From Clavibacter sp. B3I6 (GTDB lineage: Bacteria; Actinomycetota; Actinomycetes; Actinomycetales; Microbacteriaceae), in assembly GCF_030816895.1 (NCBI RefSeq), contig NZ_JAUSYL010000001.1, positions 1,426,001 through 1,490,000 on the forward strand: a DNA stretch of 64,000 nt, in the 5' to 3' direction. The position numbers and the translations under genes are program-made. How positions within the stretch are numbered: the first letter of the stretch is position 1; each line of letters starts with the position of its first letter. Below the pieces are notes generated by a model. It searched no databases. It was not told the DNA's origin and saw nothing but the letters and a program-made list of their open reading frames with translations. This document shows positions 24,851-32,844 of this stretch, in pieces.

Positions 24851-24857
24851 CGCGCCC

Positions 24858-25202
24858 ATGAAGCACATCACCTACGCCAAGAAGTCCCTCCTGCTGGGCG
24901 ACGACGCCGCCGATGCCCTCATCGCCTACGCCGCCGTCCTCGCCACCCATGCCCGCGGTGACAGCGTCACCCTCCGCGCCCTCAGCTCCGACGGGGACGA
25001 GGTCGACGCGACCTTCCTCCTCACCGCCGGGGCACCCCTCATGGCCGAGACCTCGACCACGCGCCTGCCCGAGCCCGACAACGCCGACGCCGTCGCGCGC
25101 ATGCAGGCGGAGACGGACCGCATGGTGTCGCCGGAGCCCGTGACCGCCGCGGACGCGGACTGGAACGCGGAGATGGACCGGGAGGTCTTCTCCCGGGAGT
25201 GA
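24858..25202 (+). CDS. Small acidic protein of unknown function
   Basis: A 114-residue protein that I recognise only as a hypothetical of the kind found in Microbacteriaceae. It begins MKHITYAKKSLLLGDDAADALIAYAAVLA, a basic strand followed by a helix, and has a central strand region (DSVTLRALSSDGDEVDATFLL). The C-terminal half is rich in Asp/Glu/Met (about 75-112) and probably helical. It has no cysteine, signal peptide or membrane segment. No Shine-Dalgarno is visible; TAGCCT seven bases upstream suggests leaderless expression. It heads a row of small same-strand genes (25691, 26103, 26465), possibly a stress-related set. Confidence 0.65.
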   Translation: MKHITYAKKSLLLGDDAADALIAYAAVLATHARGDSVTLRALSSDGDEVDATFLLTAGAPLMAETSTTRLPEPDNADAVARMQAETDRMVSPEPVTAADADWNAEMDREVFSRE

Positions 25203-25690
25203 GGCTTTTACCCGGTCGCGGGATCGAGAGTCAAGGGTCGGGCTCATGTCGGCAGGATCGCGTCACCGCCGCTACCTTCGGCATCAGGATCGTGTACCCG
25301 CACGAACCCGATCGGAGACCGTGACCGCCCTCCTCCCCCCCCGAGGGCCCCTGTCGCGCGATCCCGCCTGCGGCGTACCCGGATGACGCCGTGGGACGAG
25401 CCCGGGACGACGCCCTCCCCCCGCGTCGCCCCGGGCTCCCTCTCGCCTCGGCCCGGGCTCCTGCTCGCGCGACCCGGATGGATCCGGACCCGTGGTCGGG
25501 AAGTCAAGGGGCAGGACCGGATGCGTCGAGCCGGGACCGGGGTGATTACGCTCAGACCACGCCCTCGAGCCGCGCCCCGCGCCCTGATCGCGTCGACGCG
25601 TCCGGGTAGCCCCGTCCCGGGACGCAGGGTGCGCATCGTGCTCCCACGCGGGACGTCCCCGCGGACCTGGACCCCGAGAGAGAGCCGCGC
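25203..25690. other. Long intergenic region with GTCAAGG repeats
   Basis: No convincing gene in 488 bases. The word AGTCAAGGG occurs near 25231 and 25501, and a third copy lies near 24812 before the preceding gene; its complement contains TTGACT, a -35-like hexamer for the opposite strand. CTTTTACCCGG at about 25205 resembles, in reverse, the GGGTAA core of SigB/SigF-type promoters. TTACGCT near 25548 is the best -10 candidate for the gene at 25691. All are weak. Confidence 0.35.
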
Positions 25691-26032
25691 ATGGGCCACC
25701 TCATCTACGACTCCCGCACCCGCACCGAGCTGGACGACCGCGCGCTCGCGCACCTGCAGATCGTGATCGTCAACAAGCTCCGCCGCCGGGAGTCCTTCAC
25801 GTTCTCCTGGAAGAACCCCGCCTCCGAGGGCGACGGCCGCCGCACCATCTGGATCGCGCCGGAGATCCCCCTCGAGTTCGTGTACCTCGGCGGGCGCGCG
25901 CCCTCCATCAACATGGCGTGGGTCGAGGCCATGATGCTCGCGGCCAACACCTCCGCCGGCCTGCACCTCGTGCGGGAGCCGGCGGCGCCCGCGTCCCCGT
26001 CCGGATCCGCCGCCCCGCACGCCTCCAGCTGA
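25691..26032 (+). CDS. DUF7882 family protein
   Basis: A 113-residue protein typical of Microbacteriaceae: MGHLIYDSRTRTELDDRALAHLQIVIVNKLRRRESFTFSW, then an ERRTIWIAPEIPLEF-type strand and RAPSINMAWVEAMMLAAN. The family often appears in databases under the misleading name 'ATP-dependent DNA ligase', but there is no adenylation motif (KxDG) or room for a ligase domain, so that name should not be used. Conserved basic and aromatic positions in the first half suggest ligand or nucleic acid contact; the function is unknown. The C-terminal ~20 residues are Ala/Pro/Ser-rich and disordered. Confidence 0.72.
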   Translation: MGHLIYDSRTRTELDDRALAHLQIVIVNKLRRRESFTFSWKNPASEGDGRRTIWIAPEIPLEFVYLGGRAPSINMAWVEAMMLAANTSAGLHLVREPAAPASPSGSAAPHASS

Positions 26033-26102
26033 CCCCCTCCCCTCCCGCCCGCCGGCGCACCCGCGTCCGGCCGGACCCGCACGACCCACCGGAAAGGCCG
26101 CC

Positions 26103-26384
26103 ATGGCCATCACCAACCTGCCCTACGACGACGAGCGCATCGTCGAGGGCGTCACCGCGGCCACGGCCCGCCACACCGAGACGCGCGACGTGAAGGTCGA
26201 CTTCACGGGCGTCGGGGTCACGGCGGACGACACCGCCACCGTCACCGCGACCCTCACCTGGACGGTCTCCGCCACGGACGCCGTGCGGATCCTCGACGCG
26301 GCGCGCGTGCACCCGGAGGAGCAGGCCGGCTCGGCCGGCGACCCCGTCGCGCTCGACGCGTCGGCCGCCGCCGGCACCGCATAG
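26103..26384 (+). CDS. Small protein of unknown function
   Basis: A 93-residue protein with no family I can name. It begins MAITNLPYDDERIVEGVTAATARHTE and has two alternating-strand stretches (RDVKVDFTGVGVTADDTATVTATLTWTV, read in two parts around residues 29-57) that look like a small beta sheet. It is acidic, with no signal or membrane segment. GGAAAGG lies eight bases before the ATG. It follows the DUF7882 gene by 70 bases and could share its transcript. Confidence 0.55.
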   Translation: MAITNLPYDDERIVEGVTAATARHTETRDVKVDFTGVGVTADDTATVTATLTWTVSATDAVRILDAARVHPEEQAGSAGDPVALDASAAAGTA

Positions 26385-26464
26385 GAGCACGCGTGCCGCG
26401 GATCGGCGGGGCGCGGGGCGACCTCGGCATGCCGCCGGAGCCGGACCGGCCTAACCTGGATGGA

Positions 26465-27175
26465 GTGACCCCCATGCGCGACGACATCTTCAGCACCCTG
26501 GCGGACTCCCTCGCGGGGGCCGACATCCTCGACGTCCTGTCCGACCTCGTCCACGCGAGCACCCGCCTCACCTCGGCGATGGAGGGCGGCATCGTCCTCG
26601 TCGACGGCGACGGGGAGATGCACGTCGTCGCGTCGACCAGCGAGCGCGCGGCCGACGTGGAGGAGGCGCAGCTCGGCACCCTCGAGGGCCCGTGCCTCGA
26701 CTGCGTGCGCGACGGCGTGATCGTCGAGGTGCCGGACCTCGACGACCGCCTCGAGTCCTGGCCGCGCTTCTCCCGCATCGCGGAGGAGAGCGGCTTCCGC
26801 GCCGTGCACGCGACCCCCATGCAGCTCCGCGGCCGCACCCTGGGGTCCCTCTGCCTGTTCTCGTCGGAGCCCGGGCCGCTCAGCGACCGGGACGCCGCGC
26901 TGGTCCAGACGCTCGCCGACATGGCGACCCTCAGCATCCTGCAGCAGCACGCGCTCGACCGCAGCACCGCCCTCGGCGACCAGCTGCAGCACGCGCTCGA
27001 CAGCCGCGTCGTCATCGAGCAGGCCAAGGGTGCGATCGCGCAGCGGATGGGCATCTCGGTCGACCAGGCGTTCGCGGTGCTCCGGCGCCAGGCGCGCTCC
27101 TCGTCGCGGCGGCTCCGCGACGTGGCCGAGGAGGCGCTGCGCACCGAGGGCCGGACCGAGGGCCGCGCCGGCTGA
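26465..27175 (+). CDS. GAF and ANTAR domain transcription antitermination regulator
   Basis: A 236-residue two-domain regulator. The GAF domain (about 10-160) includes EGGIVLVDGDGEMHVVAST and LQLGTLEGPCLDC-type residues with two cysteines near 76-80. The C-terminal ANTAR domain (about 170-228) reads HALDSRVVIEQAKGAIAQRMG and then DQAFAVLRRQARSSSRRLRDVAEE, the standard RNA-binding three-helix pattern. Such proteins sense a small molecule or redox state and bind dual-hexaloop RNAs to stop termination. I prefer the GTG at 26465 over the GTG at 26393 or the ATG at 26474, because TAACCT ends exactly seven bases upstream, matching the leaderless pattern here. The GAGTG context also offers GGAG for the later ATG. 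Confidence 0.83.
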   Translation: MTPMRDDIFSTLADSLAGADILDVLSDLVHASTRLTSAMEGGIVLVDGDGEMHVVASTSERAADVEEAQLGTLEGPCLDCVRDGVIVEVPDLDDRLESWPRFSRIAEESGFRAVHATPMQLRGRTLGSLCLFSSEPGPLSDRDAALVQTLADMATLSILQQHALDRSTALGDQLQHALDSRVVIEQAKGAIAQRMGISVDQAFAVLRRQARSSSRRLRDVAEEALRTEGRTEGRAG

Positions 27176-27208
27176 GACGGGCCCACGCCCTTCCGGCGTG
27201 GATCCAAT

Positions 27209-27220
27209 ATCCTATAGGAT
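27209..27220. promoter_or_regulatory. Perfect palindrome ATCCTATAGGAT, GntR operator before the erythrulose-type operon
   Basis: A 12-base perfect palindrome 33 bases upstream of the kinase gene, overlapping the likely -10 region (CAATATCCTATAGG). Ten of its bases (TCCTATAGGA) recur at 34878-34887, before the isomerase-fold/3-hydroxyacyl-dehydrogenase-fold operon. The FCD-type GntR protein encoded at the end of the operon (30321-31043) is the obvious ligand. The match is seen in sequence; regulation is inference. Confidence 0.65.
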
Positions 27221-27253
27221 CTCCTCACGTGCTCGACGAGGAGGACCTGACGG

Positions 27254-28990
27254 ATGACCCGACTGTGGAACGACCCGGCGGAGTTCGCCGACGACATGAC
27301 GGCCGGCTTCGTCCGTGCCAACGGCCGCTGGGTGCGGCGCGTGCACGGCGGCGTCTCGCGCTCGACCCGCTCCGCCGAGCCCGAGGTGGCGGTCGTCATC
27401 GGCGGCGGCTCGGGCCACTACCCCGCGTTCGGCGGGCTCGTAGGCCCCGGCCTCGCGCACGGCGCCGCGATGGGCAACCTCTTCGCCTCGCCCTCCGCGC
27501 ACCAGGTCGAGTCGGTGATCCGCACCAGCGAGCAGGGCCGCGGCGCGCTCCTCCTCTACGGCAACTACGCCGGCGACGTGCTGCACTTCGACGACGCCCA
27601 GGAGCGCGTGCGCGCCGACGGGATCGACTGCCGCACCGTGGTCGTCACGGACGACATCTTCAGCGCCGGGCCCGACGAGCAGGCGAAGCGCCGCGGGATC
27701 GCGGGCGACCTCACCGTCTTCAAGGCGGCGGGCGCCGCGTCCGCCGCGGGCTACGACCTCGACGACGCCGAGCGCGTCGCCCGGCTCGCCAACGCGCGCA
27801 CCCGGTCGATGGGCGTCGCGTTCACGGGCTGCACGCTGCCGGGCGCCGACGAGCCGCTGTTCTCCGTGCCCGAGGGGCGCATGGCGATCGGGCTCGGGAT
27901 CCACGGCGAGCCCGGCATCGACGAGACCGACATCCCCTCCGCCGACGGCCTGGCCGAGCTGTTCGTGCGGCACCTGCTCGCCGAGGCCGAGGTGCCCGAC
28001 GGCGTGGAGGTGCGCGGCGCCCGGGTCGTGCCCGTGCTCAACGGACTCGGATCCGTGAAGAACGAGGAGCTGTACGTCGTGTTCACGCGCGTCGCGGACC
28101 TTCTGGAGGAGGCGGGGATCACCCTCGTGGACCCGCAGGTGGGCGAGTTCTGCACCAGCTTCGACATGGCCGGCGCCTCCCTCACGCTGTTCTGGCTCGA
28201 CGACGAGCTCGAGCGGCTGTGGACCGCGCCCGCCGACACCCCCGCCTTCCGCAGCGGCGCGTTCGACGGATCCGCGCTGCAGCCCGTCGACGCCCGCGAG
28301 GACGACGAGGTGGACGCCGCCATCCCGGACGCGACCGAGGCCTCCCGGCGCACCGCCGCCCGCGTGGCCGAGGCCCTCGACGCCGTGCATCGTGTCGTCG
28401 CCGAGCACGCCGACGAGCTCGGCCGCCTCGACGCGGTCGCGGGCGACGGCGACCACGGCATCGGCATGCTGCGCGGATCCCGCGCGGCGTCCGAGCGGGC
28501 CGCCCGCGCCGTCGAGGCGGGCGCCGGCGCGCGCACCGCCCTCCGGCTGGCCGGCGACGCCTGGTCGGACAAGGGCGGCGGCACGTCCGGCGCGCTGTGG
28601 GGGCTCATCCTCCAGGCGCTCGGGGACGCGCTCGACGACCAGGACGCGGATCCCACGACGGGCGAGGCGGTGGCCCGCGGCGCGGGCGACGCGCGGGACG
28701 CCGTCATGGGCCACGGCAAGGCGTCCGTCGGCGACAAGACCATGGTCGACGCGCTCGTGCCGTTCGCGGACGTGCTCGCCGAGCGGGTCGCCGCGGGCGC
28801 GCCCCTCGCCGACGCGTGGGCCGACGCGAGCGCCGCGGCGCAGGAGGCCGCGGACGCGACCGCGGCGCTGAAGCCCGGCATGGGACGCGCGCGATCGCAC
28901 GGCGAGCGCTCGGTCGGCACGCCCGACCCCGGCGCCGTGTCGCTCGCGCTCATCACCGCGGCCGTGGGCCGCACCCTCGCCGACCGGTGA
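27254..28990 (+). CDS. DhaK-DhaL fusion kinase, probably L-erythrulose 1-kinase
   Basis: A 578-residue ATP-dependent ketose kinase that joins a DhaK domain (about 1-330) and a DhaL domain (about 345-577). DhaK has GGGSGHYPAFGGLVGPG (50-66) and His217 in GLGIHGEPG, the residue that forms the covalent hemiaminal with the substrate ketone. DhaL has AGDGDHG, KGGGTSGALWG, VGDKTMVDAL and the final RSHGERSVGTPDPGAVSL, which bind Mg-ATP. The neighbours, an RpiB-type and a TIM-type isomerase, match tetritol/erythrulose pathways of actinobacteria, in which DhaK homologues phosphorylate L-erythrulose rather than dihydroxyacetone. Specificity is therefore inferred from context. GAGGAGG lies about 10 bases before the ATG. 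Confidence 0.85.
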   Translation: MTRLWNDPAEFADDMTAGFVRANGRWVRRVHGGVSRSTRSAEPEVAVVIGGGSGHYPAFGGLVGPGLAHGAAMGNLFASPSAHQVESVIRTSEQGRGALLLYGNYAGDVLHFDDAQERVRADGIDCRTVVVTDDIFSAGPDEQAKRRGIAGDLTVFKAAGAASAAGYDLDDAERVARLANARTRSMGVAFTGCTLPGADEPLFSVPEGRMAIGLGIHGEPGIDETDIPSADGLAELFVRHLLAEAEVPDGVEVRGARVVPVLNGLGSVKNEELYVVFTRVADLLEEAGITLVDPQVGEFCTSFDMAGASLTLFWLDDELERLWTAPADTPAFRSGAFDGSALQPVDAREDDEVDAAIPDATEASRRTAARVAEALDAVHRVVAEHADELGRLDAVAGDGDHGIGMLRGSRAASERAARAVEAGAGARTALRLAGDAWSDKGGGTSGALWGLILQALGDALDDQDADPTTGEAVARGAGDARDAVMGHGKASVGDKTMVDALVPFADVLAERVAAGAPLADAWADASAAAQEAADATAALKPGMGRARSHGERSVGTPDPGAVSLALITAAVGRTLADR

Positions 28991-29021
28991 GGGACACCGC
29001 ACGAGACACCAGGAGGACCGG

Positions 29022-29483
29022 ATGACCAGGACATGGCGCATCGTCGTCGGCTCGGACGACGCGGGCTACCAGCACAAGGAGGCGCTCAAGGCCGACCTCG
29101 AGGCGAGCGACCTCGTGGAGTCGGTGGTCGACGTGGGCGTCGACGCCGACGGGCACACCGCCTACCCGACCGTCGCGACGACGGCGGCCGAGATGGTCGC
29201 GCGCGGCGAGGCCGACCGGGCGCTGCTCGTGTGCGGCACCGGGCTGGGCGTCGCGATCGCGGCGAACAAGGTGCCGGGGATCCGCGCCGTCACGGCCCAC
29301 GACTCCTACTCGGTGGAGCGCAGCGTGCTCTCCAACGACGCGCAGGTGCTCTGCATGGGCCAGCGCGTCATCGGGCTGGAGCTCGCGCGGCGGAACGTGC
29401 GCGAGTGGCTGACGTACGAGTTCGACACCTCGAGCGCGTCGGCCGAGAAGGTCGAGGAGATCCGCGCGTACGAGGCGCGGTAG
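29022..29483 (+). CDS. RpiB-family isomerase, probably D-erythrulose 4-phosphate isomerase
   Basis: A 153-residue sugar phosphate isomerase of the RpiB/LacA/LacB family. The active-site cysteine is Cys71 in VCGTGLGVAIAANKVPGIRA, with Asp/His positions in SDDAGYQHKEALK near the N-terminus and AHDSYSVERSVLSNDAQVLCMG. Ordinary RpiB interconverts ribose and ribulose 5-phosphates. Beside a ketose kinase and a second TIM it more likely converts D-erythrulose 4-phosphate to D-erythrose 4-phosphate for the pentose phosphate pathway. It follows the kinase gene by 31 bases. Ribose-5-phosphate isomerase remains a valid alternative. Confidence 0.85.
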   Translation: MTRTWRIVVGSDDAGYQHKEALKADLEASDLVESVVDVGVDADGHTAYPTVATTAAEMVARGEADRALLVCGTGLGVAIAANKVPGIRAVTAHDSYSVERSVLSNDAQVLCMGQRVIGLELARRNVREWLTYEFDTSSASAEKVEEIRAYEAR

Positions 29484-29486
29484 GCC

Positions 29487-30302
29487 GTGGCCGAGCCCGA
29501 GTCCGAGTCCGCCGCGCCTTCGACCGTCGTGGGCGTGAGCCTGAAGATGTACTTCGGGCACGCGCGCACGCTCGCGTGGTGCCGGGACGTCGCGGATCTC
29601 GCGCGCACGCACCCGGCGGTCGCGTTGGGTTCGGCCGAGCTCGTGGTCCTGCCGTCATACCTGTCGGTGCCGGCGGCCGTCGGGATCCTCGACGGCGTCG
29701 CCCGGGTGGGCGCGCAGGACCTCGCGACCGAGGACGCCGGCGCCTTCACGGGCGAGGTCTCCGGCGGGCAGATCCGCGAGCTGGGCGGGACCTTCGTGGA
29801 GGTGGGGCACGCCGAGCGGCGGCGCCACTTCGGCGAGACGGACGAGGTGGTGCGGCGGAAGGCCGACGCGGCGCTGCGGTCCGGGCTCGTGCCGATCCTG
29901 TGCCTCGGCGAGGAGGCCGCGCAGGAGCCGGCCGACGCCGCGCGGGAGTGCATCCGGCAGCTCGACGATGCGCTCGCGCTCGCCCGGGAGGCCGGGCACG
30001 GCGGGCGGATCGTCGTCGCGTACGAGCCGCAGTGGGCCATCGGCGCGGAGGAGCCCGCGTCGGACGCGCACATCCGCGCGGTGTGCCGGGTGCTGCGCGC
30101 GCACGTGCGGGGGCTCGACGCGCACCCGGGATCCGCGGTCATCTACGGCGGCACCGCGGGTCCCGGGCTCCTCACCCGCATCGGGGACGACGTCGACGGG
30201 CTCTTCCTCGGCCGCCGGGCCCACGACCCCGCGGGCGTCCGGGCCGTCCTCGACGAGGTCCACGCGCGCGCGACCCGACGGGCGGCGCCCCCGGGCGCCT
30301 GA
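29487..30302 (+). CDS. Triosephosphate isomerase-like protein, probably L-erythrulose 1-phosphate isomerase
   Basis: A 271-residue divergent TIM. The catalytic set is complete: Lys20 in VSLKMYFG, His108 in VEVGHAERRRHFGE and Glu180 in VAYEPQWAIG, followed by YGGTAGPGLL for the phosphate. The usual GNWKMN start is replaced by VSLKMYFG, a change seen in the EryH/LerI group that acts on four-carbon ketose phosphates instead of triose phosphates. The operon setting agrees: with the kinase and the RpiB homologue it would bring L-erythrulose to D-erythrose 4-phosphate. The GTG start comes three bases after the preceding stop codon. Confidence 0.82.
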   Translation: MAEPESESAAPSTVVGVSLKMYFGHARTLAWCRDVADLARTHPAVALGSAELVVLPSYLSVPAAVGILDGVARVGAQDLATEDAGAFTGEVSGGQIRELGGTFVEVGHAERRRHFGETDEVVRRKADAALRSGLVPILCLGEEAAQEPADAARECIRQLDDALALAREAGHGGRIVVAYEPQWAIGAEEPASDAHIRAVCRVLRAHVRGLDAHPGSAVIYGGTAGPGLLTRIGDDVDGLFLGRRAHDPAGVRAVLDEVHARATRRAAPPGA

Positions 30303-30320
30303 GACCGGCAGACTGTCCTG

Positions 30321-31043
30321 GTGACCTCCGGCCTCCCCCTCGACGCGACCTCGATGACCGCGCGGCAGGGCCTCCGCGACCGCGTCTACGACCTCGTGCT
30401 CGACATGCTCATGGGATCCCAGATGGAGCCCGGCTCCCGGCTCGCCATCGACCAGATCGCCCGCGACCTGCACGTGTCGCCCACGCCCGTGCGCGAGGCG
30501 CTCGTGCAGCTGGAGCGCACCGGGCTCGTCGCCCGCGAGGCGCACAAGGGCTACCGGGTCGCGCCGCCCATCGCGGGCGAGCAGCTGGAGGCGCTCTTCG
30601 ACGCGCGCATCGTGCTCGAGGGCGGGGCGACGGCCCTCGCCGCGACCCATCCCGCGCGCCTCGTGCCCGCGCTCGAGGACGCCCTCGCCGCGCACGAGGA
30701 GACGACCGCCCGGATCCGCGCCGCGGGCGACGGCGCCGACATGCCGGTGGGCCTCATCCGCGAGTACTTCGTCGTGGACTGGGACTTCCACCACCGCGTC
30801 TTCGAGGCGACGGGCAACCCGTTCCTCCTCGACATGTCCGAGGCGATCTCCACCCGCGTCCACCGCATGCGCCAGACGATGCGGACGGGCGTGCACGACG
30901 CCGACGACGCCGTGCACGAGCACCGCGCGGTCATCGACGCGGTCGCCGAGGGCCCCGAGGCCGCGGCCGCCGCGATGCGGGCGCACATCGAGCGCGTGCG
31001 GGAGCGGTCGCGGCGCGACGCGGACGACGCCGTCCCGCGCTAG
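30321..31043 (+). CDS. GntR family (FCD subfamily) regulator of the C4-sugar regulon
   Basis: A 240-residue transcription factor with a winged helix (about 15-80; ARDLHVSPTPVREALVQLERTGLVAREAHKGYRV) and an FCD ligand domain with metal-type histidines (DFHHRVFEATGNPF, EHRAVIDAV). It is the last gene of the kinase/isomerase operon, and a CAGACT hexamer six bases before its GTG suggests an additional leaderless promoter of its own. The ATCCTATAGGA palindromes at 27209 and 34877 are its likely binding sites, because no other FCD-type GntR gene lies between them. The inducer is probably a tetrulose phosphate or a branched sugar acid. Confidence 0.85.
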   Translation: MTSGLPLDATSMTARQGLRDRVYDLVLDMLMGSQMEPGSRLAIDQIARDLHVSPTPVREALVQLERTGLVAREAHKGYRVAPPIAGEQLEALFDARIVLEGGATALAATHPARLVPALEDALAAHEETTARIRAAGDGADMPVGLIREYFVVDWDFHHRVFEATGNPFLLDMSEAISTRVHRMRQTMRTGVHDADDAVHEHRAVIDAVAEGPEAAAAAMRAHIERVRERSRRDADDAVPR

Positions 31044-31096
31044 CGGGGCCGGGCTCGCGGGGCCGGGCTCGCGGGGCCGGGCTCGCGGGGCCGGGC
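31043..31096. repeat. 14-bp tandem repeat between convergent genes
   Basis: The unit GCGGGGCCGGGCTC is repeated 3.9 times without a mismatch between the stop of the GntR gene (31043) and the stop of the XRE gene (31100). Each unit contains a GGGGCC/GGGCTC half-palindrome, so the array may also fold as a terminator for both genes. Perfect identity suggests recent expansion by slippage. Confidence 0.9.
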
Positions 31097-31099
31097 GGC

Positions 31100-31942
31100 T
31101 CAGGACCGCTCGAACCGCTGCTCCCCGACGACGCCGAGCAGCCCGAGCGCCTCGGCGGCCCCCGACCCCGGCAGCGGGGTCAGCACGAGCAGCACCTGCG
31201 ACTGGTCCTCCGTGAAGAGGGCCTGGCAGTGCACCTCGATCTCGCCGACCTCCGCATGCCGCAGCGTCTTGCGCTCGTCGAACCGGCTGCCGACCTCCTG
31301 GAGGTCCCAGTAGCCGCGGAACTCCGCGCTCGTCGCCAGCAGGCTCGCCAGCACCTGCGCCGCCAGCGGATCGGGGTCGGGCATCGACGCGGCCACCCGG
31401 AGCTGCGCCACCTGGAGGCGCCCCTGCCGCTCGTGGTCGCGCTCCGGGTACTGCCCGCGCTCCTCGGGGTGGGCGAACCAGCGGTGCACGCCGCTGCGGT
31501 CGAGGCCCGTCCATCCGGAGGCATCGCCGAAGAGGGCGGCGGCGAGGCGGTTCTGCGCGAGCGTCTCACCGAGCTCGGTGATGACGAGGGCGGGCGTGTC
31601 GTCGAGCCGATCGAGCACGCGCATCAAGCCGGGGCTGACGTGCGGGGACAGCCGGGCGCGCCGCGGCGTCTCGTGGCCGGCGAGGCGGAAGAGGTGGTCC
31701 CGCTCGTCGAGGTCGAGGCGCAGCCCGCGGGCGATGGCCGTGAGCATCTGGTCCGAGGGCTGCGGACCCCGGCGCTGCTCGAGGCGGGCCCAGTAGTCGG
31801 CCGACATGCCGACGACGGCCGCGATCTCCTCCCGCCGGAGGCCCGCGGTGCGGCGGCGGGCCCCCGGGCGCATGCCCACGTCGGAGGGCTGCAGCGCCTC
31901 GCGGCGCGCGCGGAGGAACTCGGCGAGCGCGGGTCGGTCCAT
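31100..31942 (-). CDS. XRE-type helix-turn-helix regulator with MmyB-like ligand domain
   Basis: A 280-residue regulator of a class common in actinobacteria. The helix-turn-helix (about 25-90) reads GLRREEIAAVVGMSADYWARLEQRRGPQPSDQMLTAIARGL; the GLRREE and WARLEQ words are hallmarks of this group. The C-terminal MmyB-like domain (about 105-265) is PAS-like and in structures of this family binds a fatty-acid-type ligand. It is divergent from a short-chain dehydrogenase gene that it very probably controls; an inverted repeat lies between them. GAGGAT six bases before the ATG at 31942 fits the leaderless pattern, though it is weak. Confidence 0.87.
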   Translation of the reverse strand: MDRPALAEFLRARREALQPSDVGMRPGARRRTAGLRREEIAAVVGMSADYWARLEQRRGPQPSDQMLTAIARGLRLDLDERDHLFRLAGHETPRRARLSPHVSPGLMRVLDRLDDTPALVITELGETLAQNRLAAALFGDASGWTGLDRSGVHRWFAHPEERGQYPERDHERQGRLQVAQLRVAASMPDPDPLAAQVLASLLATSAEFRGYWDLQEVGSRFDERKTLRHAEVGEIEVHCQALFTEDQSQVLLVLTPLPGSGAAEALGLLGVVGEQRFERS

Positions 31943-31967
31943 GCCCCCATCCTCGCCCCTGGCCGGA

Positions 31968-32002
31968 CGCGCATCCAGGGACCGTCGCTCCCCCGATGCG
32001 CG
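31968..32002. promoter_or_regulatory. Inverted repeat CGCGCATC-N19-GATGCGCG in the divergent XRE/SDR promoter
   Basis: Perfect 8-base half-sites 27 bases apart centre to centre lie between the divergent XRE and dehydrogenase genes. The position suits an operator of the adjacent regulator. The long spacer would place two dimers or a long dimer on one face of the DNA. Inference from position only. Confidence 0.45.
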
Positions 32003-32075
32003 CTCCCTTCCCGGCGTCCCGGGCCCCGCGCAGGCTGGACCGCGACGGGGCGCACGGCCCCGCAGAGGAGGCACC

Positions 32076-32825
32076 ATGAAGACCACCGGCAGCACCGTCC
32101 TGATCACCGGGGCCACGTCCGGCATCGGGCTCGGACTCGCCGAGCGCCTGCACGCCCGGGGCGACACCGTCATCGTCGCCGGCCGGCGTCGCGCGCTGCT
32201 CGACGCGATCGTCGAGGCGCACCCCGGCATGCATGCGGTCGAGCTCGACGTGGCGGATCCCGCGTCGATCCGCGCGGCCGCCGAGACCGTGACCCGCGCG
32301 CACCCGGGCCTCGACACCGTGATCACGATGGCCGGGATCATGCTCCCCGAGGACCTGCGCGACCCGGCGCACCTCGAGGTCGCGGAGTCCACGATCACCA
32401 CCAACCTGCTCGGCACGATCCGCACGGCGGCGGCCTTCGCCCCCTGGCTCGCGGCGAAGCCCGACGGGGTGCTGATGACCGTGTCCTCAGGGCTCGCGTC
32501 CGTGCCCCTGCCGGCGACGCCCACCTACTCGGCCACGAAGGCCGCCGTGCACTCGTTCACCCAGAGCCTGCGGGTGCAGTGGGCCGACACGCCCCTGCAG
32601 GTGATCGAGCTCGTGCCGCCGGCGGTGCGGACGACCCTCATGGGGCAGCAGGACGAGGAGTCGGCGATGCCGCTCGACGAGTTCCTCGACGAGACGATGG
32701 GGATCCTCGAGCAGCAGCCCGACGTGGAGGAGGTGCTGGTCGAGCGCGTGCGGTTCCTCCGCGACGCCGAGGCGGAGGGCCGGCACGCGGACGTGCTCGC
32801 GCTGCTCGCCCAGCGCAGCCACTGA
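32076..32825 (+). CDS. Short-chain dehydrogenase/reductase
   Basis: A 249-residue SDR oxidoreductase. The cofactor motif TGATSGIGLGLAERL is at residues 10-24, an acidic-to-Arg region (AGRRR) after strand 2 suggests NADP(H), and the catalytic YSATKAA lies near residue 148 with the serine of VSSGLAS about 13 residues earlier. The segment NLLGTIRTAAAFAPWL matches the DltE-like or 'classical' subgroup. Substrate unknown. It is divergent from the XRE regulator, an arrangement typical of small inducible detoxification units. GAGGAGG lies 6 bases before the ATG. Confidence 0.86.
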   Translation: MKTTGSTVLITGATSGIGLGLAERLHARGDTVIVAGRRRALLDAIVEAHPGMHAVELDVADPASIRAAAETVTRAHPGLDTVITMAGIMLPEDLRDPAHLEVAESTITTNLLGTIRTAAAFAPWLAAKPDGVLMTVSSGLASVPLPATPTYSATKAAVHSFTQSLRVQWADTPLQVIELVPPAVRTTLMGQQDEESAMPLDEFLDETMGILEQQPDVEEVLVERVRFLRDAEAEGRHADVLALLAQRSH

Positions 32826-32844
32826 CGCGCGGTCCGCTGGGTCC

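Noticed and set aside
25691..26032. 'ATP-dependent DNA ligase' as product name
   Set aside because: The 113-residue protein has no KxDG adenylation motif or ligase-sized domain. The name is a database carry-over for DUF7882.
27254..28990. Ordinary dihydroxyacetone kinase for glycerol metabolism
   Set aside because: No glycerol dehydrogenase, facilitator or PTS DhaM is present, while the two isomerases and the GntR gene match erythrulose-type clusters. It remains a possible side activity.
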